Source of the DNA: Kitagawia praeruptora
Taxonomy: Eukaryota > Streptophyta > Magnoliopsida > Apiales > Apiaceae
Assembly (NCBI GenBank): GCA_037693485.1
Contig: CM075346.1
Span: forward strand, 59,081,001 to 59,145,000
Reading direction: 5' to 3'
DNA: 64,000 nucleotides
Part shown: one piece after another, positions 22,963-32,521 of the stretch
Layout of the letters: the number at the start of each line of letters is the position of its first letter
How positions within the stretch are numbered: position 1 is the first letter of the stretch
The notes under the pieces: model-generated
Told to the model about the DNA's origin: nothing
Seen by the model: the letters and a program-made list of their open reading frames with translations, nothing else
Database searches by the model: none
Program-made: the position numbers and the translations under genes

Positions 22963-24552
22963 TGTAGCTCGTTTTTTATCTTAACTTTAGTATATATTAT
23001 TTAGTGAATCGTACTTATTTTCATGATTCTTTCCCGTATGGTACAATACTATTATTGTTATTATTAATTATAGTCAGATATATAATGCATGCTTAATTAT
23101 GTGTTTATAAACCTATCGATCAAGTATTAATTTTAATATGTTAGCAGGCTAGTAGTATATGATTGTCAGAACATGTTTTTTTTTATATATAACTTTAGGA
23201 CCATGCCAAGTTCATGTTGTTTTGATCTATAATAATTAATTAATAAGGCTATATATGTTTTCATGTTCTTGTATTTAGTTGTCACCGTTAATTGTAATAT
23301 CCAGTGGTATCAATATATTGTTTGGTTTTGATTTTGGGTTTAATGCATTACATGTATACTAGCTTGAAGTGTCCATAGAAGAGGTATAAATCCATTAATC
23401 ATTATCATGTGTTTATATTATATTAATTAATGATTGCCTATAGAATTTATTAACATCAATTTCGGATACTACTAGGACGTAACTAAATAATATGTAAAAG
23501 AATGTATGTTAATTATAAATTATAATTTTGATTTTAGATCGGGGACCGGGAGTTTAGCGGATTAATTGCGAATTTCGTAAGTATTTGAGATTGCTATTTT
23601 TGAGGTACGGATTCTTTCTCCTTTTATTCTGCGCTACTCTTGATTAAAGTTATTTATAGTTGATTCGTTTTGCTCCCAAATCTGTTTGTTTTGTTTTATC
23701 CCGATCTGACAATTTTGACTTCTAAAGGTATTTTTTAAATCTCTTCCTAAATATTCAAATATCTGTTTTGCAGTTTTCAAAATTTATGTATTTATTTGCT
23801 CCGAAAAATATTCAAATATCTGTTTCTGTGCTTTCGAAAATTGTGAATTTAAATGTCTGCTGAAATATTTGAAATATCTGTCTTATGTGATTTACAAAGT
23901 TTTGTGAAAATACTTTATTTGAATCCTTAGTGATATAGGGTATACCGAGTTAACCAGCTGTAGGGGTACTACAACCATGTCATTGTGGCACCAGTGACAT
24001 GACACTTCCGTGGCAGTATGATTGGTCACGGCGTATCCTTCTGATAGCTCAGGTGGCGAGCTTTTGCGCATTTTGATATTTGTTTCAGGATACGTGGGTG
24101 CACCCAGAGATTTGATTTGGCGGTGACGTTGTATATGCCGTACACGTTATCCGATTTGTTGCACGCATTAGGTACCCTATGATGTGTGTATTTGTATCTG
24201 TTTTGTTCTGATCTCGGTATGAAATATCCTAACCCCTCGTTGCTTCAGCCATGCATATTTTGAAAATAAATGTTTTATTATAACTGTCAAATATACATAT
24301 CTGTTTTTCTGTTTTATTAACTGTATTCCAAATCCGTACTGGGCGATTGGCTCATGCCGTATTATTTTTCTGGCAGGTGCTTAGGGGGATCTGGGACTGT
24401 GTGATGGAGAGCTACCCTTATTCCATTGATTAGGACTTATGGACTTCCAGCATTATTTAGAGTTAATCATTTATAGAGATTATTTCAGGGCTCTGTTGCA
24501 GGTTATGGATTTTAAGTAATATCTCCCCCCATTTTAGAAAGGGGGTGTTACA
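22003..24552 (+). repeat. Long Tekay-like LTR (about 2.55 kb), with a microsatellite-inserted element inside
   Basis: Starts TGTAATATCCG and ends GGGGGTGTTACA. It carries a block with GTTAACCAGCTG...GGCACCAGTGACATGACACT (about 23950-24010, with a gap between). The interval 22355-22903 is a separate insertion within an (AT)n run. No second copy of this LTR is seen in the window. Confidence 0.6.
22355..22903. mobile_element. (AT)n-inserted element A (Micron-like)
   Basis: Bounded by AT runs at about 22321-22354 and 22904-22958. Termini TTGCTCCATTGAGAACC and GGTTCTCACTTGAGCAAA are inverted copies. Inside, TGGTGATTTTTTACAAA-type units repeat three times and then occur inverted (about 22525-22655), forming a hairpin. 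It also has GCCCCTAGCGGGGCC at 22807-22821. No coding sequence. Similar behaviour is known for rice Micron elements in (TA)n; the family link is inference. Confidence 0.6.
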
Positions 24553-25101
24553 TCCATTCCCAAACCACCCCAATGAAAACCCTTGATATATATACACAAG
24601 TTTTTTTTTTTCAAACTAGATTCATATTATGGAATAATTTAGCTTTTCAAGCTGATAGTCTGAAAATAGACTTGTCAATATGGTGGAGAAAGTGGGGATT
24701 CCGTCTCCAATGTGGTCCAATAGTGATGGAGATTAAAATTTATCCCGCTTAAATATAGGATGAGTATAAAATTAGAGTAATGCTACGTATTCCGAAAATA
24801 TTTGTAAATTAAGTTTTTGAATGACGTGGCATGGCTGATGTGACATTCTGAGAGGTTTTAATTGGTAAAATTTATGTGAATGCATTATTATTTGAATTAG
24901 TATCAATAACATTCTGACACGTCGCACTTGGGAATAAATTCGGGAACGAATTTGGGGACTTTAGCATTTTTCATAATATTAATATTATTTTCGCGGGGAG
25001 CTTATCCTGCCCCAAATTAAATATAATATATATTCTTTTTATCATAAAAGGTTATGTTTATAATATAAATAAAGTATATTACGATTATGATAATTTTATA
25101 T
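24553..25101. other. Short intergenic stretch with a MITE remnant
   Basis: No gene. The stretch 24779-24968 has ends like the MITE at 15911 (TGCTAC... and ...GGGGACTTTAGCA). The rest resembles 17190-17420. Confidence 0.5.
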
Positions 25102-25106
25102 AGTAT

Positions 25107-26164
25107 TGATAAGTGGATTTTATATCCACTTGGAACGTTTCATATCGGCTTAAATTGGTGTACTTGGCCTCAAGTTTGTCGTAGTTTTGATGTGTTTTAT
25201 TTAATTGTGCAGGTTTGACGAAATGTCGATTAGGGGTGAATTTTCCATAGATTTTGGAGTTGATTTATGATATGGAATGAAGAATGGCGTCTTAATATCA
25301 ACTACCAAGAGGGTTATGATTCAAGGAATTGAAGACGGGAAGTTCGTGCAAAAAGAACGGAAGAAAACAGCTCAGAAACGAAGAAAACGAAGAAAATCAG
25401 CATTCGGCAGGAAGTCTACGCGCCTGCAGCGCGTAAATAGGCGCCTGGAGCGCGCAGAACAGAATAACCATGCGCCTGGAGCGCGTGTTGTGCGCCTGGG
25501 GCGCGTAAAATCGCTGAAAAATTCCTGAAATGTCCGTTTTGCCCTTATTTCGAATTCTAGTTGTATTTTTGGTATCCAAACCTATTTCTAATTGTATTGT
25601 AGGTTGTTTTTCTTGTTGGGCAAGATATTTAGGCCTATAAAAACACATCTTAGCCTTGTAAAATTGTATCGTTTTATCATTGTAACTTAGAATTGCAAGG
25701 GAGAATAGTGGAGAAGGATTCAACGCCCGATGACAAGCACGGATCTAGATCTACTTCATCTTTTGTATACGTGAATCATAGATTTGTTTTCTCAACTCTT
25801 AGTTTTAATAATATTATTGCTTCTTCCTTTTTTATCTTGTTAATTATCATGTTTTCATCAAATCCCATGACGATGAACGGTTCAATTATGAGCTAATTGT
25901 TGTCATGGGATTCTAACGGATTTATTTATGGAACTTAGAATCTTGATGCTTTAAAGATCTGTGTGTGGTGTATATCTGATATCCTCGTATGGTTATGCTT
26001 AATTGATAGATGCGTCACGAACATCTAATTTGTTAATCTTTTGTGAAGTGAAAGTGGATCTTGAGATTTAGAACTTGCCATGATAGCATAGGTTCATAAT
26101 TGTTTATCAATATGATTCGTGGTGTGAGATGAAAATACTTATACTACCCTGTGTGATCTTAATG
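25107..26164 (+). repeat. 5' LTR of E4, first segment
   Basis: Begins TGATAAGTGG, with the same terminal palindrome as E1. Bases 25420-25508 hold four GCGCCTGNAGCGCG-like units. A TATA box (TATAAAAA) is at 25636-25643. An 83-codon ORF across the GC-rich units (25277-25528) also exists in the 3' LTR but looks incidental. Interrupted after ATG at 26162-26164. Confidence 0.85.
25636..25643 (+). promoter_or_regulatory. Putative TATA box of E4 5' LTR
   Basis: TATAAAAA in the context GGCCTATAAAAACAC, duplicated at 37369-37376 in the 3' LTR. It lies downstream of the GC-rich array, consistent with the U3/R border. Confidence 0.55.
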
Positions 26165-27830
26165 CACTACGCCATAGATGGCCTATAGCAACCCCCAAAC
26201 TGTGTTACCATAGACCCCATTTTGAAGTTACCATAGGCCAAAATAGGGCTATGGTAACACTTCAGCTGTGTTAGGTTCTCAGCAGTAACTACAGGTATCT
26301 AAGGTAACATCAAAACACAGCCTAAGGTAACATAGCAAATGTGGTTACCAAAAACCTCTATAGCAACATCTTAAATACTCTATAGTAACATAGTTTGTGT
26401 GTTACAACAGATAATACAATTTTGCACAGGTGTCATATGTGGGTCCCACAGGTGGAGCCCACATGTGGGACCCACGTGTGGAGCCCACATCTAGGTGGGG
26501 TCCACAATCTATTGTAACACCCTCTTTTACCAATTGTAACACATTGAGTGTTACATAATTAAAATCATTTATAACTAATTTTAATAACAAAAAAATTATG
26601 ACATTTAAATATTCAAGAACCAAATCAATTACATTTCAATAACACCATCCAACATCATTTCAATAACATCATCCAACATCATTTCAATAACATCATCTAG
26701 TACAAAACCAACCAAATCATCCAAAAATATATACCAACATTAGCTAATGAACAAAACTTAAAATGTACAAGTACTAGAGCTAATAACATGGTAATTTACA
26801 AAAGACAACCGGTGTCCATCAAAGAATCGAAGACTTAACGCATCTAATCTTTCTTCCTCCTTGGCGTCTTCACGAGGTGTCGTTAAAACTTTAAAACTAG
26901 CAGGCATCAAACCCTGTCCTGGACAGAAGCAGTCCACTATTTTCTCCCAGCTCTGTCATTCGAACATGGAAAACAATTAAATAGAGCTCCTCAAAGTCTC
27001 AAACTCTACACAATATGCATACCAAATACGGTGCTAATCTTTTAAAAAGCAACACTTACAGAGTGTATAATCTTGACGTTCAAAGATAATACAAAGTATC
27101 TTTATTCCACTATTACAGCCAAACCAAATCAATTCTGCACAATTGCATTTAGTAATACCTAATCTCAGATTACAAAACAATCAAATATTTAAACCAGCAT
27201 ACCAGAAGAGCAATTGCTAGCATCTGTAATAACCACCTGAAGCATATGTATGAATGCAGCTGCCAGTTGGGCCTTCTCGGTACCTACAGATATCATATAT
27301 CAGCATAATTGCACAAACCTGGTCAAGTATATATCAGAAAGTGTAGACCAGAAATACGGAGCTTATAAAAAAAGAAACTCGCAGTGTTAACACCTTACCA
27401 CTTACTTCTCCTTCCGATTGCTTACTCATATCCGGCATCTTCTCTAAACCCGACATGTCAATAGCTTCACCACTTACTTCTCCTTTAAACTATATCATCA
27501 TCATATCCCAAAATTAAATTCCACCACAAGTAATTAAATACATAATTGTAGCTCATATAACATTCACAAACATGAAACACAATTTACTTTCATAACTAAG
27601 CAGTCAGATTTTAACTACAAGCTTGCAAAATTCAATACACTAATGTTATAAATTATATGATATAGTTTGTATCAGAACTAACGCTGTATGTGAACAGAGC
27701 AGAATAACAGATGATATCGAAAGAAAAGATCCAAACCTGATAGATAGCCAAAATTGCTGAACAAAATTAAGAACTGTTACAAGCTCTAAAACTTATATGG
27801 GATGGAATGAGGTGTGTTATGAAAATTAAC

Positions 27831-27965
27831 CTGTCGGTGTTTGCTTTAGGTCTTCTAACAGAACCATTCCCACCTTCTTCCTGTAAGCTGTGCTTAAAGT
27901 TGCAATCTGGACCTCTTTCACATTTTCCTTTGTTCATGAAATCAAAGCATACTTGTGCAAAGCTT
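27831..27965 (-). pseudogene. Captured exon of a CCCH zinc-finger gene
   Basis: Minus-strand VCFDFMNKGKCERGPDCNFKH fits C-x8-C-x5-C-x3-H, the spacing of plant CCCH zinc fingers that bind RNA. It is followed by about 20 hydrophilic residues, and then CGACAG|GTTAAT gives a good splice donor at 27831. The upstream edge near 27965 is approximate. It lies in CACTA 1 and is not a full gene. Which CCCH gene donated it cannot be told here. Confidence 0.7.
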
Positions 27966-28552
27966 TTGCACAAGAAAATAATAATATAATATCGTGTGCC
28001 AGGTACTTGTGCAAAACTTATTCAATTTTATTAGAAAACACTAATAGAACCATTATGCATATGCAAAAAAAATAGTAAAACAAAAAATACATGCAATATT
28101 AGAGTTGCAGATGACCAGTATATACCTAAAAAGTTCGCCAACTTTTAACAGCTAGAAGATAATTATAAATTAAAACATTTCACAGACTTCCAATTTCGGA
28201 ATACTATACCCGTTTAAATTGAGTGCTTATATACTTTGCGACAATCCAAAATAATATTCAACATTTGAAATACTGAAAATAATTATTTTAGAATATTTCA
28301 ATTCAAATACGACTTAAGAGTGCCGAAATCTTCCGCAACTAGACCTCAATCATGACGATGCTAATGTAATATTTTTACCTATAAACTTTGACTATGGAAG
28401 GAATATTCATATTTTGGAGGGAGGTGCTGTATACTTATATCACTACATGATAGTGTTCTCATAATCCTGATCCCAAGATACAGATAATCCAACAACAGAT
28501 CTGAAAGCATAAAAATATTTGTTAGCAGCTTATTAGCTGTCAAGTAGAAGAC

Positions 28553-28656
28553 CTGTTTATCTGCATTTCCAACTGGAGCTAGACCGATGAAACGAGTCAC
28601 ATGTACAGCATCAACATTTGTATATGGTTCACGAGAATAGAACACCCCTCTAGTTC
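28553..28656 (-). pseudogene. Captured exon, conserved-looking protein piece
   Basis: Bounded by an acceptor (ATTGCAG, upstream) and a donor (CAG|GT at 28553/28552). The 104-bp exon is open and reads TRGVFYSREPYTNVDAVHVT... ending VGNADKQ. I do not recognise the family with certainty; it may come from the same CCCH gene as 27831-27965, which lies downstream on the same strand. Confidence 0.5.
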
Positions 28657-29260
28657 CTGCAATATGATACCTATCACAAAACAATATTTGGTTGGGACAC
28701 GTTTTTGTTATAAGGCCACAGAAGTATAAAAAGGTGCCAAATTATCTAGCATACAAAACCTTACTTCTTCATAACAATATTATATAGGACTCGCACATTT
28801 ATAACAAATTCAGTGATTCACAAGTACATGCTTATTTCCATATATAATTTAGTGTTCTTCGTACTTATATACACTATTTACACACCAAACATGCCAAATG
28901 CCACCTAAAGTGAACAATGCTGGCTTGCTACTGCATGGAGGTTGAAGTTTTAAAAAATGAGAAAGTTACTTTTCCATAAAAGTTTTAGATAAACGAAACC
29001 ATGAGTTCATGATATATCCAATGCCAAAATCTTCAGATGGTTTACATAATGAATATTCTGCATCACATATAAACACCTAATTCTCATGAGACATTACAAA
29101 CATAATTTCCTCAATCAGCTAATGTCTTGTACCTAGGTTTGATTTCCGCAACTAACTTTAGAAACGGTCTTATTTGGTAATTTTACAAGTGTATGCATTA
29201 GAATGTTAGTTTTAGAATATGATTACTTTAATGAACTTAGCTGCCTACATTTTCACATAC

Positions 29261-29395
29261 CAGCTCTCTTCTTAGAAGAGTATGGTCATGGAGGATATGC
29301 ACATTTGTGTCAGTTTTACTTCCTATGAATACTCCGGCCTTAAGAGCTGCCTTTATAATATTCTTAATAAGCTTCAAACCCTCAATCATTTGCAT
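29261..29395 (-). pseudogene. Captured exon, 45 open codons
   Basis: An acceptor-like TTAGCAG precedes and CTG|GTATGTG donor follows. The 135 bp between are fully open (MQMIEGLKLIKNIIKAALKA...). Source gene not recognised. Confidence 0.45.
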
Positions 29396-29589
29396 CTGCT
29401 AAAAAGGTCTGCAAGGCATCCAAACTAACATTATTTAGGCTGGCAAAGTTGAGCACTTCCAAAAAATAGGAAATCTTCGTGAAAACTACTTAACCAATCC
29501 CCACTAACATCATCCATAATTTACTGTATGTCTATATCAGTCGAGCCCCTGACAACAAAATCGAAACTGTACCAGCAATAGTTACGATG

Positions 29590-29924
29590 TAACAGGAAAT
29601 AGAATGATTTGTTTTCACTTAATTCTGGTGGCAAAATAGATAATGATTCTTTGGGCAATGAACAAACTTTTCCAGGAAAGTCATCACTACTAAATACTTG
29701 ACGAAGGAATTTATTTACTACATATTCGTCTAGCCCGTCACTGCAAATCACACAATAGCATTACCAAATCTGATAACCTTAACACACATGAACTAAAATG
29801 CAGTGATGAATAGGCAATAAGTAAGCTACCTGTACATAAGACTACGAAGCCTATAATATGTGATATCATCAAAAAGAAGATGGCAGAAAGACAATCTCCC
29901 ATTCCGTCCAGCATGACCAACCTC
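29590..29924 (-). pseudogene. Captured exons of a RecQ-family DNA helicase gene
   Basis: First exon 29924-29830: acceptor TTGTAG, then EVGHAGRNGRLSFCHLLFDD, matching the RecQ motif VI signature QExGRAGRDG with His and Asn substitutions at conserved positions. It ends CAG|GTAGC. The second exon starts at 29740 after TTTGCAG, rejoining the frame across the intron (S split AG|T) to read DGLDEYVVNKFLRQVFSSDD and KVCSLPKES, after which similarity fades. Only the end of the helicase core is present; no Walker motifs. It resembles the plant RECQL5-type as I remember it. It cannot encode a helicase; it is a transduplicated fragment in CACTA 1. Confidence 0.7.
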
Positions 29925-30857
29925 CTACAAATATGGAATCAAATACCCAATCATGTTATGGTTATAAGAGTATATGTAATCAACTCTGAGTTTTGGGAAT
30001 GGTAGGCAACCTTTCATCACCAGCTGCTACAGACAATAGCAATGGGATAACATGATGAACGAGGGAAAAAGCAGCACACAACAAGCAGCATTTAGAAAAG
30101 AACAAGAATTCTATGCCAAAAGAGTTAGTTACCTTGTTCTTCAACAATTATTCAGCCTCTCTTGTAGCATCAAAGACCTGTTCTGGTAATCAAAGACCTG
30201 TTCCAAGCAAGCTCTTGTTCAACCTTCTCTGTTAGTCCAATAAAAGGTAGTTGTCCATTACGAAGAATCTGCACAGTGAAACATGAATACCATTAGCTGA
30301 CTTTTTCCAGATCAGAAACAAAATAGAAACATGTCACTGTTCTTACTTATGCAAATGTCAACCAAACTAATATAACATTGAATAAATTTTCAATAAGACA
30401 TGTGAACAATCTAATGCTAAAACTTTTTACAATAAAGTGGTCACAGTGTTTGCACCTAAAACAAAAATCTAACCCAGAATAAACAAGCAGTAACGTGTTT
30501 CACTTCACTATCCACAAATTATTATGGCCCTTTCCTTGATCGGTATGCTTGAAGGAATTTCAGTATTCTATTATAAACCTTACAGAAGTACAATGATTCA
30601 TCTCACTTCCCTTCAAACCAAAAAGCACAGTATAGGAAGTTTGGCATTCATCGCAGATAGTACATGATATTGCCTTGTGCTTTCGATATGCAAAGATAGA
30701 CATACTACAGAATCCATTCCCAAGCTTATGCCATCAATTTCTTCATTTCCATTTGAAGCACCAAAGCAACCACAACTCATTTCCCTTTTTATTACACAAT
30801 TTTACCTATTAACAGACACCTACATAGTTGACAGAGGGAGGGAAAGATACACAGAGA

Positions 30858-30960
30858 GACAAATACAGAGAGAGAGAGAGAGAGAGACAAAGGGAGGGGG
30901 TGAGAGAGGTGGAGAGATACAGAGAGAGGGAGAGATACAGAGGGGGAAAGAGAGAGGTCA
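30858..30960. repeat. GA-rich purine tract
   Basis: (GA)n and GGAGAGATACAGA repeats within CACTA 1. ORFs over it in both strands are simple-sequence artefacts. Confidence 0.85.
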
Positions 30961-31907
30961 TCAAACCAAACTAAAAATACACAAATTGAAACATACAAAG
31001 AGAGATTTATACCTCAAATTGATATCAAATACCTTCAAACACAAACCATGCTTTCTTCAACCAAACTTTCATTAACAACCTTAATTGAATTCTTGAACTA
31101 AACTTCATACCCGGCTCTAACTGAATCTTTGAACCCTAATTGAATTAGTGAGATAGCTGAGTGAGATAAGTTCCGTAATAGAAAGGTGAAAGAAGTGAAA
31201 GATGTGACAGAAGTGTTTTTTCCCCCAATTCCCCCGATTTATTTGACCTTGATTCTAAATTTTTGTTTTTGCCGCTCTTAGTTTTTGATTTGCCGCTCTC
31301 AATTTTCATTTTCGGCTCGGCCCATCTCAAAATTCTGTGTACTTTTATTTTATTTTTGTTTTTAATAAAATATTACAAATTTATTTTAATTTGTTGATAT
31401 TAAATTATAATTATTAAATTTATAATTTTCAAATAATTCACAGTTTATACAAACTATTATTTTCTCTACTAATTTTTTAAATAATTTTAATCAAAATTTA
31501 ATAATTTTTTAATATTACTTTATTTTAAAACATTTTTATTCTAAATTTATTAAAAATATTTTAATAATTATGAAATTTAAATAATTTAATTATTTCATGG
31601 AATACTAATTTTTACAAACATAACTTAAATGATTTTATTAAAATTAATTAATTTTAAAGTCAAATAATTATTAAATCATTAATTTTAAATAAAATAAAAT
31701 TTTTGTTCATGAATACTCTATGGTAACACAGCTCGTGGTGTTAGCCACTGTAACACCTTTTATAACTATGGTAACATACTTTTGTACCTATGGTAACACC
31801 ACAATCAAAATGTTGCGATAGGTCAAAATTTTCATAGCTATGGTAACACCCATAGTGGTAAAACCCATGCCAAAAGGTTGCAATAGGCCATCTATGGCGT
31901 AGTGATG

Positions 31908-32387
31908 GATAACTTGCTCTTCAACCGTTATGTTTTCAAATTCTATAGACATATAGGGTCTAAGCATAATTGGTGTCTATTCATCTTCTATCTCTTTTGT
32001 GGATGTATGTTTAGTTTGGTATATGTATGCTGACAGGTAGCGTGTACTTGTTTCGTGTTATCCGATCAGATATCAAAACCATTGCATATAGTGATTAAAG
32101 GCGTCAGATCTAAGGGAAGTATTTAATGAATTTAGGATCCCATGTTTATTCTCATATAAGTAATTCGATTAATTCTCTTAAGTTAATTAATTCTTAGTTT
32201 ATTAATTTGCATCTTAGTTTAATTTAGATAGTCAAACCCATATTTGTTTATTGTCTTAGTAGTGAATTAAAGTCATACATTGTTGAATAGGTGCATCTAC
32301 TGAATAGAACCATAACCAGATCTCTGTGGAACGAACTTGAATTATATTACTTGTGACCACGTATACTTTCGTGATTTTGTGTTAACA
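31908..32387 (+). repeat. 5' LTR of E4, second segment
   Basis: Continues the LTR after CACTA 1; it matches 37918-38398 of the 3' LTR and ends GTGTTAACA. Confidence 0.85.
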
Positions 32388-32393
32388 AGTTTT

Positions 32394-32408
32394 TGGCGCC
32401 GCTGCCGG
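32394..32408 (+). other. Primer-binding site of E4
   Basis: TGGCGCCGCTGCCGG, tRNA-Asp-like as in E1, seven bases after the LTR. Confidence 0.8.
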
Positions 32409-32521
32409 AGATCATTGGTGTTTGATTTTTAGTTTATGTGCTTATCAATAGTGGTCGTTAGCGTTCACTGACTCGGATTTCTTACTTAGTTTGTTTGTTT
32501 CGTGGTGTTTCAGGTACTTAA

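Larger units (their letters stand above)
17583..24552 (+). mobile_element. Composite LTR-element cluster flanked by TCCAT
   Basis: TCCAT at 17578-17582 and again at 24553-24557 flanks a 6970-bp segment that starts TGTAACACCCC and ends GGGGTGTTACA. Inside are a short LTR (17583-17813), a Met-type PBS, a 3.5-kb LTR-like block, a second short LTR copy, a short non-coding stretch ending in a purine tract, and a 2.5-kb LTR. The outermost LTRs are not homologous to each other, so this is not a simple element; inter-element recombination or nested insertion with loss is likely. Confidence 0.5.
26165..31904 (+). mobile_element. CACTA transposon 1 (non-autonomous, 5740 bp, TSD ATG)
   Basis: The ends are CACTACGCCATAGATGGCC and its inverted copy ending GGCGTAGTG. 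ATG precedes (26162-26164) and follows (31905-31907), the 3-bp duplication expected of CACTA. Both ends carry subterminal repeats of the type CTATGGTAACAC (26185-26400; 31730-31860). No transposase is recognisable. The interior carries several exon-like pieces of host genes, all on the minus strand with intron borders kept. It splits the E4 5' LTR. Orientation is nominal. Confidence 0.9.

Noticed and set aside
25277..25528. 83-codon ORF inside the E4 LTR, repeated at 37010-37261
   Set aside because: Conserved only because the LTRs are copies; Lys/Arg-rich by virtue of the purine-rich and GC-rich units, no recognisable domain.
30677..31075. ORFs over the GA-rich tract (both strands)
   Set aside because: Simple-sequence translations (RE/SLS repeats).
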